Assembly: GCA_044432865.1 (NCBI GenBank)
Contig: JAWXUF010000022.1
Span: 1-18,274, forward strand
Direction of reading: 5' to 3'
DNA from: JAWXUE01 sp044432865
GTDB taxonomy: Bacteria; Bacillota_I; Bacilli_A; Acholeplasmatales; Anaeroplasmataceae
DNA length: 18,274 nt
Shown here: positions 7,408 to 15,684 of the stretch, piece by piece
Position numbering within the stretch: position 1 is the first letter of the stretch
How the letters are laid out: every line of letters starts with the position of its first letter
Made by a program: the position numbers and the translations under genes
Notes under the pieces: generated by a model
The model's database searches: none
What the model saw: the letters and a program-made list of their open reading frames with translations, nothing else
Told to the model about the DNA's origin: nothing

Positions 7408-8667
7408 TTATAATGTTTTTAAGAAAACATAACATAAATATAATTCAGGAACACTTCTTAATAATAACAATCTAAAATTATCACTTAATTCTTTATTATA
7501 AAAATAATTTAATAATAATTTTTTATCACATTCAATAATGTATTCACTTTTTTTATCATCTTTTTTAATTAAATTTAATTCTTCATCAATTCTATTTATT
7601 TCATCTTTATTAATTGAAGTTTTAATTATTTTAATAAAATCTTTAACTGTATATAATTCAGAAGGATATATCCCTAAAACATCTCCTACTTCCTCCATAC
7701 ATTTTAATAAATAGTCATAACTTCTTAATTCTTTATTAATATGTTGTGATAATAAAGAATAAATATTTATATAATTTTCTCTTTTAAAGAAATTTTTAAG
7801 TTTTTTATCTTTTAAATAAATAACATCTTTAGTTATAATTTTATTAACAGCACTAGCTTGATTATCTAAACCTTTTATTTTATTAAAAGTATATTTATAA
7901 CCATCATATTTACCATAATATTTTAATACATCAAAATATCCAAGTATTCTATTTTTATCTAAAATATTAGAATTAAAATTTAAGAAAGATCCTAAATCCC
8001 ATTTCGGATAAATATAATCAACATTAGGATGTTTTACATAATGTTTATGTTTTACATCAAAACTTAAATCAACAGCTACTACATGTTCTGCACCCATTTT
8101 AAATGCTAAATCAATTGGTAAATTATCAGTATATCCACCATCAATATATTGTTTACCATTAATTTTACAAATTGGAAAAACAGGAAATGCTGATGCTGAT
8201 GCTAATAAATAACTATGAACATCTTCAGCAGGTAAATCAGAAATAATTACTTCTTCTTTTCTTATTAAAGGAAAAGTACTTACAACAACACCAAATTTAA
8301 TATCACTTTTTAATATTTTTTCTGGTATAACATATTCTTTTAAAAGAGCTTTAAAAGGAGTAATGTCAATCCCAAATCCTTTTATATATTCTTTGATAAA
8401 TGGTTTAAAATCAGCATGACGAACAACACTACCAATACTTACTTCATCTAAATCAAATGCATTATTTGAAATGTGTTCAATATTTATTTTTTCCCAAAGT
8501 TCTTCGCATCTATCATAATCTTTTTGGACAAACATTGCACCATTTAAACATCCAATAGATGTACCTGTTACAATATTAAAATTCATATTTAATAATTTAA
8601 ATGCATCCCATGCACCCATTTCATATGAACCTTTAGATCCACCACCACATAAACTTAATCCTTTCAT
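7408..8667 (-). CDS. Patatin-like phospholipase family protein
   Basis: Serine acyl hydrolase of the patatin family, about 419 residues, expected to act on phospholipid or other acyl esters with a Ser-Asp dyad. Visible motifs: the glycine-rich oxyanion loop LCGGGSKGSYEMG (6-18), the nucleophile Ser37 in GTSIG, and Asp176 in the DGGYTDNLP motif. The catalytic domain occupies about the first 280 residues; the last 140 or so are Lys/Leu/Ile-rich, probably helical and unrecognised. No signal peptide or membrane segment is seen. The start is placed at the ATG at 8667, seven bases after AAAGGAG; the ATG two codons earlier abuts that site. It is first in a two-gene operon with the M42 peptidase. Confidence 0.88.
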   Translation of the reverse strand: MKGLSLCGGGSKGSYEMGAWDAFKLLNMNFNIVTGTSIGCLNGAMFVQKDYDRCEELWEKINIEHISNNAFDLDEVSIGSVVRHADFKPFIKEYIKGFGIDITPFKALLKEYVIPEKILKSDIKFGVVVSTFPLIRKEEVIISDLPAEDVHSYLLASASAFPVFPICKINGKQYIDGGYTDNLPIDLAFKMGAEHVVAVDLSFDVKHKHYVKHPNVDYIYPKWDLGSFLNFNSNILDKNRILGYFDVLKYYGKYDGYKYTFNKIKGLDNQASAVNKIITKDVIYLKDKKLKNFFKRENYINIYSLLSQHINKELRSYDYLLKCMEEVGDVLGIYPSELYTVKDFIKIIKTSINKDEINRIDEELNLIKKDDKKSEYIIECDKKLLLNYFYNKELSDNFRLLLLRSVPELYLCYVFLKTL

Positions 8668-8692
8668 GAACATTCTCCTTTCTTTTGTCTAA

Positions 8693-8721
8693 ATTATATC
8701 AAAAATAATATTGTATGTCAT
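8693..8721 (-). promoter_or_regulatory. Promoter of the patatin-M42 operon
   Basis: Minus strand ATGACA (8716-8721, five of six to TTGACA), 17-bp spacer, perfect TATAAT (8693-8698), about 26 bases ahead of the patatin start. Confidence 0.7.
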
Positions 8722-8732
8722 TATATTCCAAA

Positions 8733-9371
8733 TTATTTCACATTAATTTTAATTGGATGTCTTAATATAGTTTTTAACTTACTTTGTTCTGTTTTTCTAT
8801 TATCACTTAAATAAATTTCATGATGATGTCTTTTATCACTAAAATCTAAAAAATATTCATCTTTTAAATATTCTTCCATTTTCTTTGTAGTTATGAATTC
8901 ATCATCATAAGCACCAATATGTAAACATTGTACAACAAGTCCTTCTTCATGTTCTTCAAATGTTATTTTATTATAATCTTTATCTTTATTTTTTAAACTA
9001 GCTTTTTCTTTTGCCCATGCAAAATCTGATTCATTTATAAATTCTGGTAATCTTATTTTTAAAATAAATCTAAATAAATCTTTTCTTGTATTATCATAAC
9101 CATTAATTCCTTCTTGCCACCAATATCCTTCTAATGGCGCAACAACAAAATTTTGAAAATTATTTATTTTGTACTCACTTTTATAACTCATACTTAATGT
9201 ATAAGCAAGCGGATACAACAAACTAATTCCCTCCATAAATTCAGAATTATCTTCTCCTGGATTACCTTTTCCATAAAATGTAATAAATTTCATTTTTTCT
9301 ACATTTACAATCGTTGGAATAGTTTTACTTTGATAATATTGTTTTTCTAATTTTTTAAAGTCTAATTTCAT
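8733..9371 (-). CDS. GyrI-like small-molecule-binding domain protein
   Basis: Stand-alone protein of 212 residues of the GyrI-like family (PF06445), a SHS2-type ligand-binding fold also found as the effector domain of MerR/AraC regulators. Features of the stand-alone branch are visible: the start LDFKKLEKQYYQ, then VNVEKMKFITFYGKGNPGE, LLYPLAYTLSMSYK, VVAPLEGYWW, WAKEKA, and HEEGLVVQCLHIGAYDDE followed by HHEIYLSD near the end. There is no DNA-binding domain, so it is probably a small-molecule-binding or hydrolase-type protein; the ligand is unknown. The start is supported by TAGGAG six bases upstream. The gene begins only 11 bases past a hairpin with the form of a terminator, which either ends the upstream transcript or attenuates this gene. 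Confidence 0.82.
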   Translation of the reverse strand: MKLDFKKLEKQYYQSKTIPTIVNVEKMKFITFYGKGNPGEDNSEFMEGISLLYPLAYTLSMSYKSEYKINNFQNFVVAPLEGYWWQEGINGYDNTRKDLFRFILKIRLPEFINESDFAWAKEKASLKNKDKDYNKITFEEHEEGLVVQCLHIGAYDDEFITTKKMEEYLKDEYFLDFSDKRHHHEIYLSDNRKTEQSKLKTILRHPIKINVK

Positions 9372-9382
9372 CTTTTTCTCCT

Positions 9383-9411
9383 AAAAAATAAAACTAATCA
9401 AAATGATTAGT
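9383..9411 (-). terminator. Hairpin terminator or attenuator ahead of the GyrI-like gene
   Basis: Stem ACTAATCA/TGATTAGT (9393-9400, 9404-9411, AAA loop) followed on the minus strand by TTTTATTTTTT. It ends the small His/Arg/Pro-rich gene. Its T-tract runs into the ribosome binding site of the next gene, so any transcript of that gene starting upstream must pass through it. Confidence 0.75.
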
Positions 9412-9421
9412 CTTATTAATA

Positions 9422-9604
9422 TTATCTTCTATGAGTTTTTGGACCATGCATTGGCTTTGGTCTTGGATGTACAAGTGAATGTACAACAGTCGCAGCAACT
9501 ACCGCCCCAACAATAGTTCTTGGTGCAACAATAGGTCTATGTACAACAGTTGGTCTATTGTGAATAGGTCTTGGATGGATAATAGAATGTCTTCCTCTAT
9601 GCAT
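9422..9604 (-). CDS. Small His/Arg/Pro-rich protein
   Basis: A 60-residue protein I do not recognise. It contains nine His, nine Arg and nine Pro, no acidic residue and no Cys, in repeated HxRP/HPRP-like steps (HPRPIHNRP, VHRPIVAPR, HPRPKPMHG). In the middle is a hydrophobic glycine/alanine stretch, TIVGAVVAATVV (30-41), long enough for a short membrane-associated helix. It looks real: an AAGGAG site lies nine bases before the ATG, it follows the FtsX permease by 44 bases with no terminator between, and a hairpin terminator closes it ten bases after the stop. Possible roles are metal binding or an accessory peptide to the ABC system; neither is shown by the sequence. Confidence 0.6.
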   Translation of the reverse strand: MHRGRHSIIHPRPIHNRPTVVHRPIVAPRTIVGAVVAATVVHSLVHPRPKPMHGPKTHRR

Positions 9605-9648
9605 AAAAATCAGCTCCTTTTCTTAACATATTACAACAAATAATATAA

Positions 9649-12009
9649 CTACTCAACACTTTTTAATGATTCTACCATTTTAATTTTATTAATTTGTTTA
9701 AATAACATTAAATTAATTATTAAAGCAGTTAATGTAGTAAATACAAAAGTAAGTAAATATGACATTGGTGTTAAATTATAAATATAAGTAATAAATTCAA
9801 CTTCATTAATTGATAATAATAGTACCATTAATGGGTATCCAACAGAAAGTCCTAATAAACCACCTAATATAGCTAATACCATCATTTCAATTATTAAAGA
9901 TTTAGATATTTCAGAATTTTTAAGCCCTAATACTTTTAGAGTAGCAATATCTCTTGATTTTTCTTTAAAATTTAATAAAGCTAAATTAAATAAAACAACT
10001 ACTCCTAATAAAAATGCAAATACTTGTAGTGTAATTTTTATAATACTAATAGGTGCTATAGCATCAGCACAACTTTTTTGCCATTCAATATCAGTATATA
10101 CATTGCTTATTTCAGGATAACTTGTTAATAAATTATCTAATTCTTGTTGATCAGTTGTATTTACCCAAGCATGTGTAGTACTATATTCAACATTATCATT
10201 AGGAATAAATAATCCATGATTAAATCCTGTTTCAATAATATATTCAATTTCATAAGTATATTTTGTATTACCAATAGAAAAACTTATTTCATCTCCAACT
10301 GATAATCCGAATTTTTTTGATAAATTACTTGATATATATACACCATCAAAATTTCCTTGATTGAAAAATTCAGTATTACTATCAATAAAAAATACATTTG
10401 TTACATTTGCAACATTACTATCAATTGTTGTTGATTTCATAACATATTCTTCATATGATAATACACTATCTAATTCATTAATAGATTGTCCTAATTCATA
10501 TGTATATGTATTAAATGTAATTGTAGCATCACAAGGAAATACAACTTCACTATCAATAGTTGTTGTTTTATTTAATGTATCATCAATTCCAAATCCTGTA
10601 ATAAATAATGCTGAGCATCCCCCAACACCTATTACTACCATTAGTGATCTAAATACATTTTGCGAAATATTTCTAAATGCTATTTTTACACTCCATGATT
10701 TAATTTTAATTTTTGATTTTTTAAATTTATGATTTCCAGTATGTTTTATTAATGCTGCTGGTGGCATAATAACACTACTTTTTAATATTTTATAACTTAC
10801 TATTGTAGAAATAATAATAAATAAAAGAATATTTGAAACTATAGGTATTATTGCATATACATTACTAATTACAGGAACCCTATAAATCATATCATATTTC
10901 ATAGACATTACTCCTGGTAAAATCATAGGTCCAACAATAGACCCAATTACTCCACCGATTAAACATAATGTAATTGTTAAAAAGATATAATGAGAATAAA
11001 TTTTACCATTTGATATACCTATTGATTTTAATGTAGCAATATTTAATCGTTCTTTAAATATTAACTGAGATATAGTTGTTATTATAATTAATACTGAAAC
11101 AATAATAAAAACTACAGGGAATACATACGTTAATTGATAAGCTTGTGTTATATCCATTCTCATTTGATATACTCCACTTACATAAGTAGTATCAAATATA
11201 TAATAATCGTCTGTATCAAAATAATATAAATTGTCAATATAATCAAAATCACCAATAAATAAAACACTATTATATGTATCATACATAATTGTTTCTAATG
11301 TTGTAATAATTGTTGCACTTGTTGTAAAATCCCACCATGATGGTGAAGTATCTCTATAATTATCTTTAATAACAACTTCAAGAGCATCAGTAAAATGTGA
11401 ATAACTCATTGAAACAGGGTATGTATCAACAATCCCCTCTGAATGATACATTAAACCATCTATTACAAATTCAAGTGTAATTGTATCTTTATTAAGGATG
11501 TTTTCTTTCCCTTCATTAACAGCGCCTTCATATGAAGAAAATAGTGATCCTAAGGCAGATGAAAACATTGAAAAATCAACATCTAAAGAAAGAATATCAC
11601 CAATATTATACTTATGTATCCTAGCAAATTCATGTGTAATGTATACACCACCAGAATAATCTTCTGTAAAAGGAGTATTAAGTGTAGCAGCTCCATCACT
11701 TATTAATAAATCAACAGATGAATTTTTAGTTGTAGCACTTAATTGTAATCTTTTTTGATAATCGTATTGTAATATATCAAATACATGAGTATCGTCATCA
11801 TCAATAGCACCATACACTATTCCATCAGCAAAATTAGTTTCTTCTAATAAATAATCTAATTTACCTTCTAATGTCCTAGCATTACTATCTAAACCTACTG
11901 CTAGGGTAACAGCAAGTAACGTTATAAGAATAATAGAAAAAAATTGTCCAAAATTCTTTACAATCTTTCTTCTATTTATTTTCCCTAGTAATAAACTTGT
12001 ACTTACCAT
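9649..12009 (-). CDS. FtsX-family ABC transporter permease
   Basis: A 786-residue membrane protein with two FtsX-type repeats, as in MacB/LolCE-like mechanotransmission or export systems. The first transmembrane helix is near 20-40 (FGQFFSIILITLLAVTLAVG). A large extracellular domain spans about 41-290. Helices follow near 295-317, 338-365 and 385-410. The second repeat starts with a helix near 455-478 (NVFRSLMVVIGVGGCSALFITGFG), a smaller extracellular domain to about 655, and helices near 658-685, 705-732 and 745-770. The conserved KSIGISNGKIYSHYIF and KVLGLKNSEI segments are the usual cytoplasmic coupling motifs of FtsX domains. The start codon overlaps the end of the ATPase gene by seven bases, so both are translated together. 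Substrate unknown; peptide or lipid export, or cell-envelope defence, are the usual roles of the family. Confidence 0.88.
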   Translation of the reverse strand: MVSTSLLLGKINRRKIVKNFGQFFSIILITLLAVTLAVGLDSNARTLEGKLDYLLEETNFADGIVYGAIDDDDTHVFDILQYDYQKRLQLSATTKNSSVDLLISDGAATLNTPFTEDYSGGVYITHEFARIHKYNIGDILSLDVDFSMFSSALGSLFSSYEGAVNEGKENILNKDTITLEFVIDGLMYHSEGIVDTYPVSMSYSHFTDALEVVIKDNYRDTSPSWWDFTTSATIITTLETIMYDTYNSVLFIGDFDYIDNLYYFDTDDYYIFDTTYVSGVYQMRMDITQAYQLTYVFPVVFIIVSVLIIITTISQLIFKERLNIATLKSIGISNGKIYSHYIFLTITLCLIGGVIGSIVGPMILPGVMSMKYDMIYRVPVISNVYAIIPIVSNILLFIIISTIVSYKILKSSVIMPPAALIKHTGNHKFKKSKIKIKSWSVKIAFRNISQNVFRSLMVVIGVGGCSALFITGFGIDDTLNKTTTIDSEVVFPCDATITFNTYTYELGQSINELDSVLSYEEYVMKSTTIDSNVANVTNVFFIDSNTEFFNQGNFDGVYISSNLSKKFGLSVGDEISFSIGNTKYTYEIEYIIETGFNHGLFIPNDNVEYSTTHAWVNTTDQQELDNLLTSYPEISNVYTDIEWQKSCADAIAPISIIKITLQVFAFLLGVVVLFNLALLNFKEKSRDIATLKVLGLKNSEISKSLIIEMMVLAILGGLLGLSVGYPLMVLLLSINEVEFITYIYNLTPMSYLLTFVFTTLTALIINLMLFKQINKIKMVESLKSVE

Positions 12010-12701
12010 TTGATATCATCTACACCTGTAGGTGTCATTTCAGTATTTTCAATAATAGTACCATCACTTACTCTAATTAATCTATTAGCAATTTTAGAAA
12101 ATTCAGAGTTATGTGTAACAATAATAATTGTTTTATTATATTTTTCATTTACTTCTAATAATAATTCAATAATTTTCTTTCCTGTATTAGTATCAAGTGC
12201 TCCAGTTGGTTCATCACAAAGTAATAATAAAGGATTTTTAACAATAGCACGAGCAATAGCTACACGTTGTTGTTCTCCTCCTGATAATTGGTTAGGAAAA
12301 TTATTTAATCTATGAGATAACCCAACACTTTCTAGTAACTCTTTACTATCTAGTGGATTTTTAACAGTACTTGCTGCTAGTTCTACATTTTCTAATACAG
12401 TTAAATTAGGCATTAAATTATAAAATTGAAATACAAATCCGATTTGATTTCTTCTGTAATCCCCTAATTGTTTATTATTGTATTTACAAATATCATTCCC
12501 ATCAACAATTAATTGTCCACTACTTACACTATCCATAGCTCCTAGTGAGTTTAATAAAGTTGTTTTACCAGCACCACTTTTACCTAAAATGATTACAACT
12601 TCTTTTTGTTTTATTTCAAACGAAATATCTTTAATAGCATATAGTTTTTGACCACTTACTTCATACCATTTTGTTAAATTTCTTGCTTCAATCATATTCA
12701 T
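12003..12701 (-). CDS. ABC transporter ATP-binding protein, MacB/LolD type
   Basis: A 232-residue ATPase that powers the overlapping FtsX permease. Walker A GKSGAGKT is at 40-47, Q-loop Gln92 in FVFQFYNLMPNLTVLENVELA (the Y-N-L-x-P/T-V-x-E-N signature of the MacB/LolD subfamily), ABC signature LSGGEQQRVAIARA at 139-152, Walker B LLLLCDE at 158-164 followed by PTGALD, and H-loop His197 in IVTHN. Length is normal for the subfamily. The start is the ATG at 12701, behind GAGGTG. It lies divergent from the TetR-family gene, whose product is the likely local regulator. Confidence 0.92.
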   Translation of the reverse strand: MNMIEARNLTKWYEVSGQKLYAIKDISFEIKQKEVVIILGKSGAGKTTLLNSLGAMDSVSSGQLIVDGNDICKYNNKQLGDYRRNQIGFVFQFYNLMPNLTVLENVELAASTVKNPLDSKELLESVGLSHRLNNFPNQLSGGEQQRVAIARAIVKNPLLLLCDEPTGALDTNTGKKIIELLLEVNEKYNKTIIIVTHNSEFSKIANRLIRVSDGTIIENTEMTPTGVDDIKW

Positions 12702-12735
12702 ACTTTCACCTCTAATTATAAATAAAATAAATTAT

Positions 12736-12764
12736 TTGTTTATTCGACAAAATAATAATATAAT
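12736..12764 (+). promoter_or_regulatory. Candidate promoter of the tetR-like gene
   Basis: TTGTTT (12736-12741), 17-bp spacer, TATAAT (12759-12764). The -35 is weak. The first 15 bases (12736-12750, TTGTTTATTCGACAA) are an imperfect palindrome with TTGT/ACAA arms and could be an operator. I could not define a convincing promoter for the divergent ABC genes: a TATAAT on the minus strand at 12715-12720 is too close to their ribosome binding site. Confidence 0.45.
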
Positions 12765-12785
12765 AATAACAAGTAAAAAACAACA

Positions 12786-12803
12786 ACACTTTATAGATAG
12801 TGT
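12786..12803. promoter_or_regulatory. Candidate operator for the TetR-family regulator
   Basis: Imperfect palindrome ACACTTTATAGATAGTGT, seven of nine pairs matching, between the tetR promoter and its ribosome binding site. Arms and length are like known TetR-family operators. Assignment is by position and symmetry only. Confidence 0.4.
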
Positions 12804-12827
12804 CTATTTTTTGGAGGTAATATTAAA

Positions 12828-13358
12828 ATGAGTAAAGTAAAACAAAGAACTAAACAAAATATTAAAGAAGCATTAACATTACTTTTAAGTGAAGAAAATA
12901 ATATAAATAATGTTAGTGTGAAACAATTAGCAGATAAGGTTGGAATAAATAGATCTACTTTTTATTTACATTATCATGATATAACTGAAGTTGCTGATGA
13001 AATATCAAACGAAATAATGGATGACATCTTTAAAGGTTATGAAGTAATAAACACTATTGAAGATATTTATTCATTGTTAAATTATTCTATTGAATATATT
13101 GAGTTAAATAATCATAACTTGTTAGCATACATTTATTTAGATGATATTGAATTAGTAATATTAAAATTTAAAAATAAAGCATTTGATATTATATCAAGTT
13201 CTAAACTTTTAACAAAATATAATTCAAATGACTTTAATTTTTATTTAAAATTTTATTTAGATGGTTTATTACAAAGTATTATTTCTTCTATCAAAACAAA
13301 TGATTTTACTATAGTTAAAAATAATGCTGTAATTTTATTTAATAAATTATTTACTTAA
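12828..13358 (+). CDS. TetR/AcrR-family transcriptional regulator
   Basis: A 176-residue DNA-binding repressor-type protein. The N-terminal TetR helix-turn-helix is clear: RTKQNIKEALTLLL, then VSVKQLADKVGINRSTFYLHYHDITEV (about 30-55), with the S-T-F-Y-x-H-Y/F signature of the recognition helix. The C-terminal ligand/dimer domain is helical and unassigned. It is the only clear plus-strand protein gene in the window, with GGAGGT nine bases ahead of ATG. It is divergent from the ABC ATPase/FtsX operon, the usual layout for a repressor of an efflux or export system that also controls itself. Its 3' end overlaps the convergent membrane-protein gene by 12 bases. Confidence 0.9.
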   Translation: MSKVKQRTKQNIKEALTLLLSEENNINNVSVKQLADKVGINRSTFYLHYHDITEVADEISNEIMDDIFKGYEVINTIEDIYSLLNYSIEYIELNNHNLLAYIYLDDIELVILKFKNKAFDIISSSKLLTKYNSNDFNFYLKFYLDGLLQSIISSIKTNDFTIVKNNAVILFNKLFT

Positions 13359-13988
13359 TTTTTTGTTCATTAAGTAACTTGTTAGATAGAATAGCATAAC
13401 TACTACAGAAGCTAAAATAATCCATATAGTTGGTCCTAATAAATAAAAATATAAATAATCAAAATATAAATCTAGTTGCCCTTTTAAAATAAAGCTACTT
13501 ATTAGTAAAACAACATAACATAAAATTACATATATATTATATTTAATTTTTAAAGTAGTTCTTTTAGATAGAATTACTAATATACCTAAAAAGAATATAC
13601 AAAAGTGATAAGACATATTTATTATAATATTATAAATTGTTATTTCAGTATTAAATGCATTACCAGAAACCGCTACTAATACTCCACCTAATATACCAGA
13701 AAATACACAAGTGTTGATTATAGGATTCTCTTTTTTATTTTTTTGAAATAATAATAAAATAGGAAATAACATTCCAACTAATGAACAAAGTGTCCCAGGA
13801 AATAATGATGCATTTTCATATGTAAATCTTGTTGCTGTAGTAAGAAGGAATGTTATTATTGCAACTACAAATAATAATTTTTCTTTTCTACTTTCACTTT
13901 TACAAAACAATAATGATAATACAAATATTAAAACAAATACTAATAAAAATAGAAAATGATAGATTCCATATTGATATTGTGAGTACAT
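13347..13988 (-). CDS. Polytopic membrane protein, possibly YwaF/TMEM164-like
   Basis: About 213 residues with seven predicted membrane helices (near 8-28, 36-54, 62-81, 90-106, 117-137, 145-165 and 175-203) and a basic C-terminus. The pattern of seven helices, with a helix-3 start like LFPGTLCSLVGMLFPILLLF and a later HFCIFFLGILVI, resembles the YwaF/TIGR02206 (TMEM164-related) integral membrane family; I hold this loosely. The start is placed at 13988 because AGGAGGGG lies five bases upstream and because the promoter's -35 box covers the only upstream ATG (14039). Function unknown. The stop lies inside the 3' end of the convergent tetR gene. Confidence 0.7.
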   Translation of the reverse strand: MYSQYQYGIYHFLFLLVFVLIFVLSLLFCKSESRKEKLLFVVAIITFLLTTATRFTYENASLFPGTLCSLVGMLFPILLLFQKNKKENPIINTCVFSGILGGVLVAVSGNAFNTEITIYNIIINMSYHFCIFFLGILVILSKRTTLKIKYNIYVILCYVVLLISSFILKGQLDLYFDYLYFYLLGPTIWIILASVVVMLFYLTSYLMNKKLSK

Positions 13989-14010
13989 AATATCCCCTCC
14001 TTTTAAATCA

Positions 14011-14039
14011 ATTATAATATAATATAACATTTTTTGCAA
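14011..14039 (-). promoter_or_regulatory. Promoter of the YwaF-like membrane protein gene
   Basis: Minus strand TTGCAA (14034-14039), 17-bp spacer, TATAAT (14011-14016), 22 bases before the chosen start codon. It rules out the upstream in-frame ATG as a start. Confidence 0.7.
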
Positions 14040-14074
14040 TTTAAAAATAATGTTGTAATAACAAGATTTTTTAA

Positions 14075-14110
14075 AAACAAAAGAGATAAGTTTTCTTATC
14101 TCTTTTGTTT
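14075..14110 (-). terminator. Terminator of the M32 carboxypeptidase gene
   Basis: Perfect 16-bp stem (14075-14090 with 14095-14110, arm ending GAGATAAG, TTTT loop on the plus strand), one base after the M32 stop codon, followed by TTTTT on the minus strand. Confidence 0.92.
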
Positions 14111-14111
14111 A

Positions 14112-15590
14112 TTATAAACTTTTAAATTTTTCTATTAAATAATCAATATAGTATTTTGGATTAAACTCTTCATTCGTTGCTGATAACAATATTTCATTGT
14201 TTGTTTTAGTATCAGCAAATTGATGAATTTTTTCTTTTAACCATTTATTAATTGTTTTAAAATCATTATTTGATAACAACTCATTTACGTTCATTTCTTT
14301 ATTCATTTGATTATAAAATTGAGCACTATATGCACTACCTAATGCGTACGTTGGGAAATATCCCATACTACAATAACTCCAGTGTACATCTTGGAAGCAT
14401 CCTTCTGTTTTGTTTGCTGGGCGAATACCTAAATATTCTTCCATTAAATCATCAAACTTCTTAGAAACTTCATATACAGTAATCTCTTTGTTCATTAAAG
14501 CTTTTTCAACTTCATAACGAATCATTACATGAATAGGATAAGTTAACTCATCTGCTTCAATTCTTATAAATTGAGCTTTAGAAGCATTTACATATTGATA
14601 TAAATCATTAGATGTATATTTACTAAATTGTTTTGGAAAAATACTTTTAAATTTTTCATAATTCGCATTAATAAAATTTTGATTTCTTCCTAAACAGTTT
14701 TCATATAATCTAGATTGAGACTCATGCATACCACTACTACACCCACCAAATAAATTAGTATTATTAAGAGATTCATCATGTTGTAGATTATATAAAGCAT
14801 GACCTACTTCATGCATTACTGAATATAAGTTTGAAATAAATAAATTTTCATCATAGAAAGTTGTAATGCGACAATCATTACTATTCATACCTGAAGAAAA
14901 TGGATGTACTGTTTCTCTTACACAACCAACTTTAGTAGTGTAATCCATTTGATTCATAATATAATTTGTTAATTCTTTTTGTCCATTAACTTCAAACACT
15001 TCACTATCTAAATCTGTATTATAAAGTAATCCTCTATTTAAGTGTTCTTTAATAAAAGGAACCAAATCTGTTTTAATTAAACCAAAGAATTTATCATATG
15101 TTTCTTGTGTAGTACCTTCTTCATGTTCATCTAAATAAAAATCATAAGTATTTTTAGTGTTATCTACTAACTCAGCATATTTAAATTTGAAATCAACCAT
15201 TTTTTCAAATACTTTTTCAAATTCAGTATAATCATGAGTATGTCTTGCAGCATGCCATAACTCTCTTGCTTTATTAGAATCTTTCATATTTTCAAATAAT
15301 AATTCTTTAGGAATCTTTCTAGCTTTAACTAACTCTTTATACTCTTTAGCAATTGACTTCTTCTCATTCTCATTTAACTCATCATTATTTTCATTTAAAG
15401 ATTTTATTACATTAAAATACTCTTCACTTGTTTTTAATTCAATCACTTCTTTTCTAAAATACATTTGTTGTTCATAAGAAAATGATTTTCCATTCTCAGG
15501 ACAATCTGTTGACGCATCAAACCCCATAACAAACAATGCATATCTAAATGCTTTTAACTTAATTTGAAACTCATCATATTTCTTTTTCAT
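14112..15590 (-). CDS. M32-family metallocarboxypeptidase (Taq type)
   Basis: A 492-residue zinc carboxypeptidase of family M32, normal length for the family. It removes C-terminal residues from peptides in the cytoplasm. The zinc site is visible as HEVGHALY at 260-267 (His260, Glu261, His264) with the third ligand in the following HESQSRLYEN motif (His289, Glu290). Other family blocks are VHPFSSGMNSNDCRITT (substrate region), YPIHVMIRYEVE, and the C-terminal LGIRPANKTEGCFQDVHWSYCSMGYFPTYALG with its aromatic/Gly pattern. The start follows GAGGG by six bases. It is a single gene with its own promoter and terminator. Together with the M42 enzyme it gives this window two peptide-trimming enzymes. 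Confidence 0.95.
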   Translation of the reverse strand: MKKKYDEFQIKLKAFRYALFVMGFDASTDCPENGKSFSYEQQMYFRKEVIELKTSEEYFNVIKSLNENNDELNENEKKSIAKEYKELVKARKIPKELLFENMKDSNKARELWHAARHTHDYTEFEKVFEKMVDFKFKYAELVDNTKNTYDFYLDEHEEGTTQETYDKFFGLIKTDLVPFIKEHLNRGLLYNTDLDSEVFEVNGQKELTNYIMNQMDYTTKVGCVRETVHPFSSGMNSNDCRITTFYDENLFISNLYSVMHEVGHALYNLQHDESLNNTNLFGGCSSGMHESQSRLYENCLGRNQNFINANYEKFKSIFPKQFSKYTSNDLYQYVNASKAQFIRIEADELTYPIHVMIRYEVEKALMNKEITVYEVSKKFDDLMEEYLGIRPANKTEGCFQDVHWSYCSMGYFPTYALGSAYSAQFYNQMNKEMNVNELLSNNDFKTINKWLKEKIHQFADTKTNNEILLSATNEEFNPKYYIDYLIEKFKSL

Positions 15591-15614
15591 ATTAATCCCT
15601 CTTTCTTTTTAAAA

Positions 15615-15643
15615 ATTATACAATTTAAATTAAGATTTTACAA
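15615..15643 (-). promoter_or_regulatory. Promoter of the M32 carboxypeptidase gene
   Basis: Minus strand TTGTAA (15638-15643), 17-bp spacer, TATAAT (15615-15620). The same TTGTAA-17-TATAAT arrangement precedes the transglutaminase-like lipoprotein gene. Confidence 0.7.
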
Positions 15644-15651
15644 TAAATAAA

Positions 15652-15678
15652 AAACATGAACTATAAAAGTTCATGTTT
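15652..15678 (-). terminator. Terminator of the transglutaminase-like lipoprotein gene
   Basis: Perfect 11-bp stem AAACATGAACT/AGTTCATGTTT (15652-15662, 15668-15678), followed by TTTTATTTATT on the minus strand, just past the stop codon. Confidence 0.88.
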
Positions 15679-15684
15679 ATATAA

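Noticed and set aside
10361..10732. Plus-strand open frame of 123 codons inside the FtsX permease gene
   Set aside because: Antisense to a well-supported gene, no ribosome binding site, and no family-like sequence.
12010..12315. Plus-strand open frame opposite the ABC ATPase
   Set aside because: Antisense shadow of conserved ATPase motifs.
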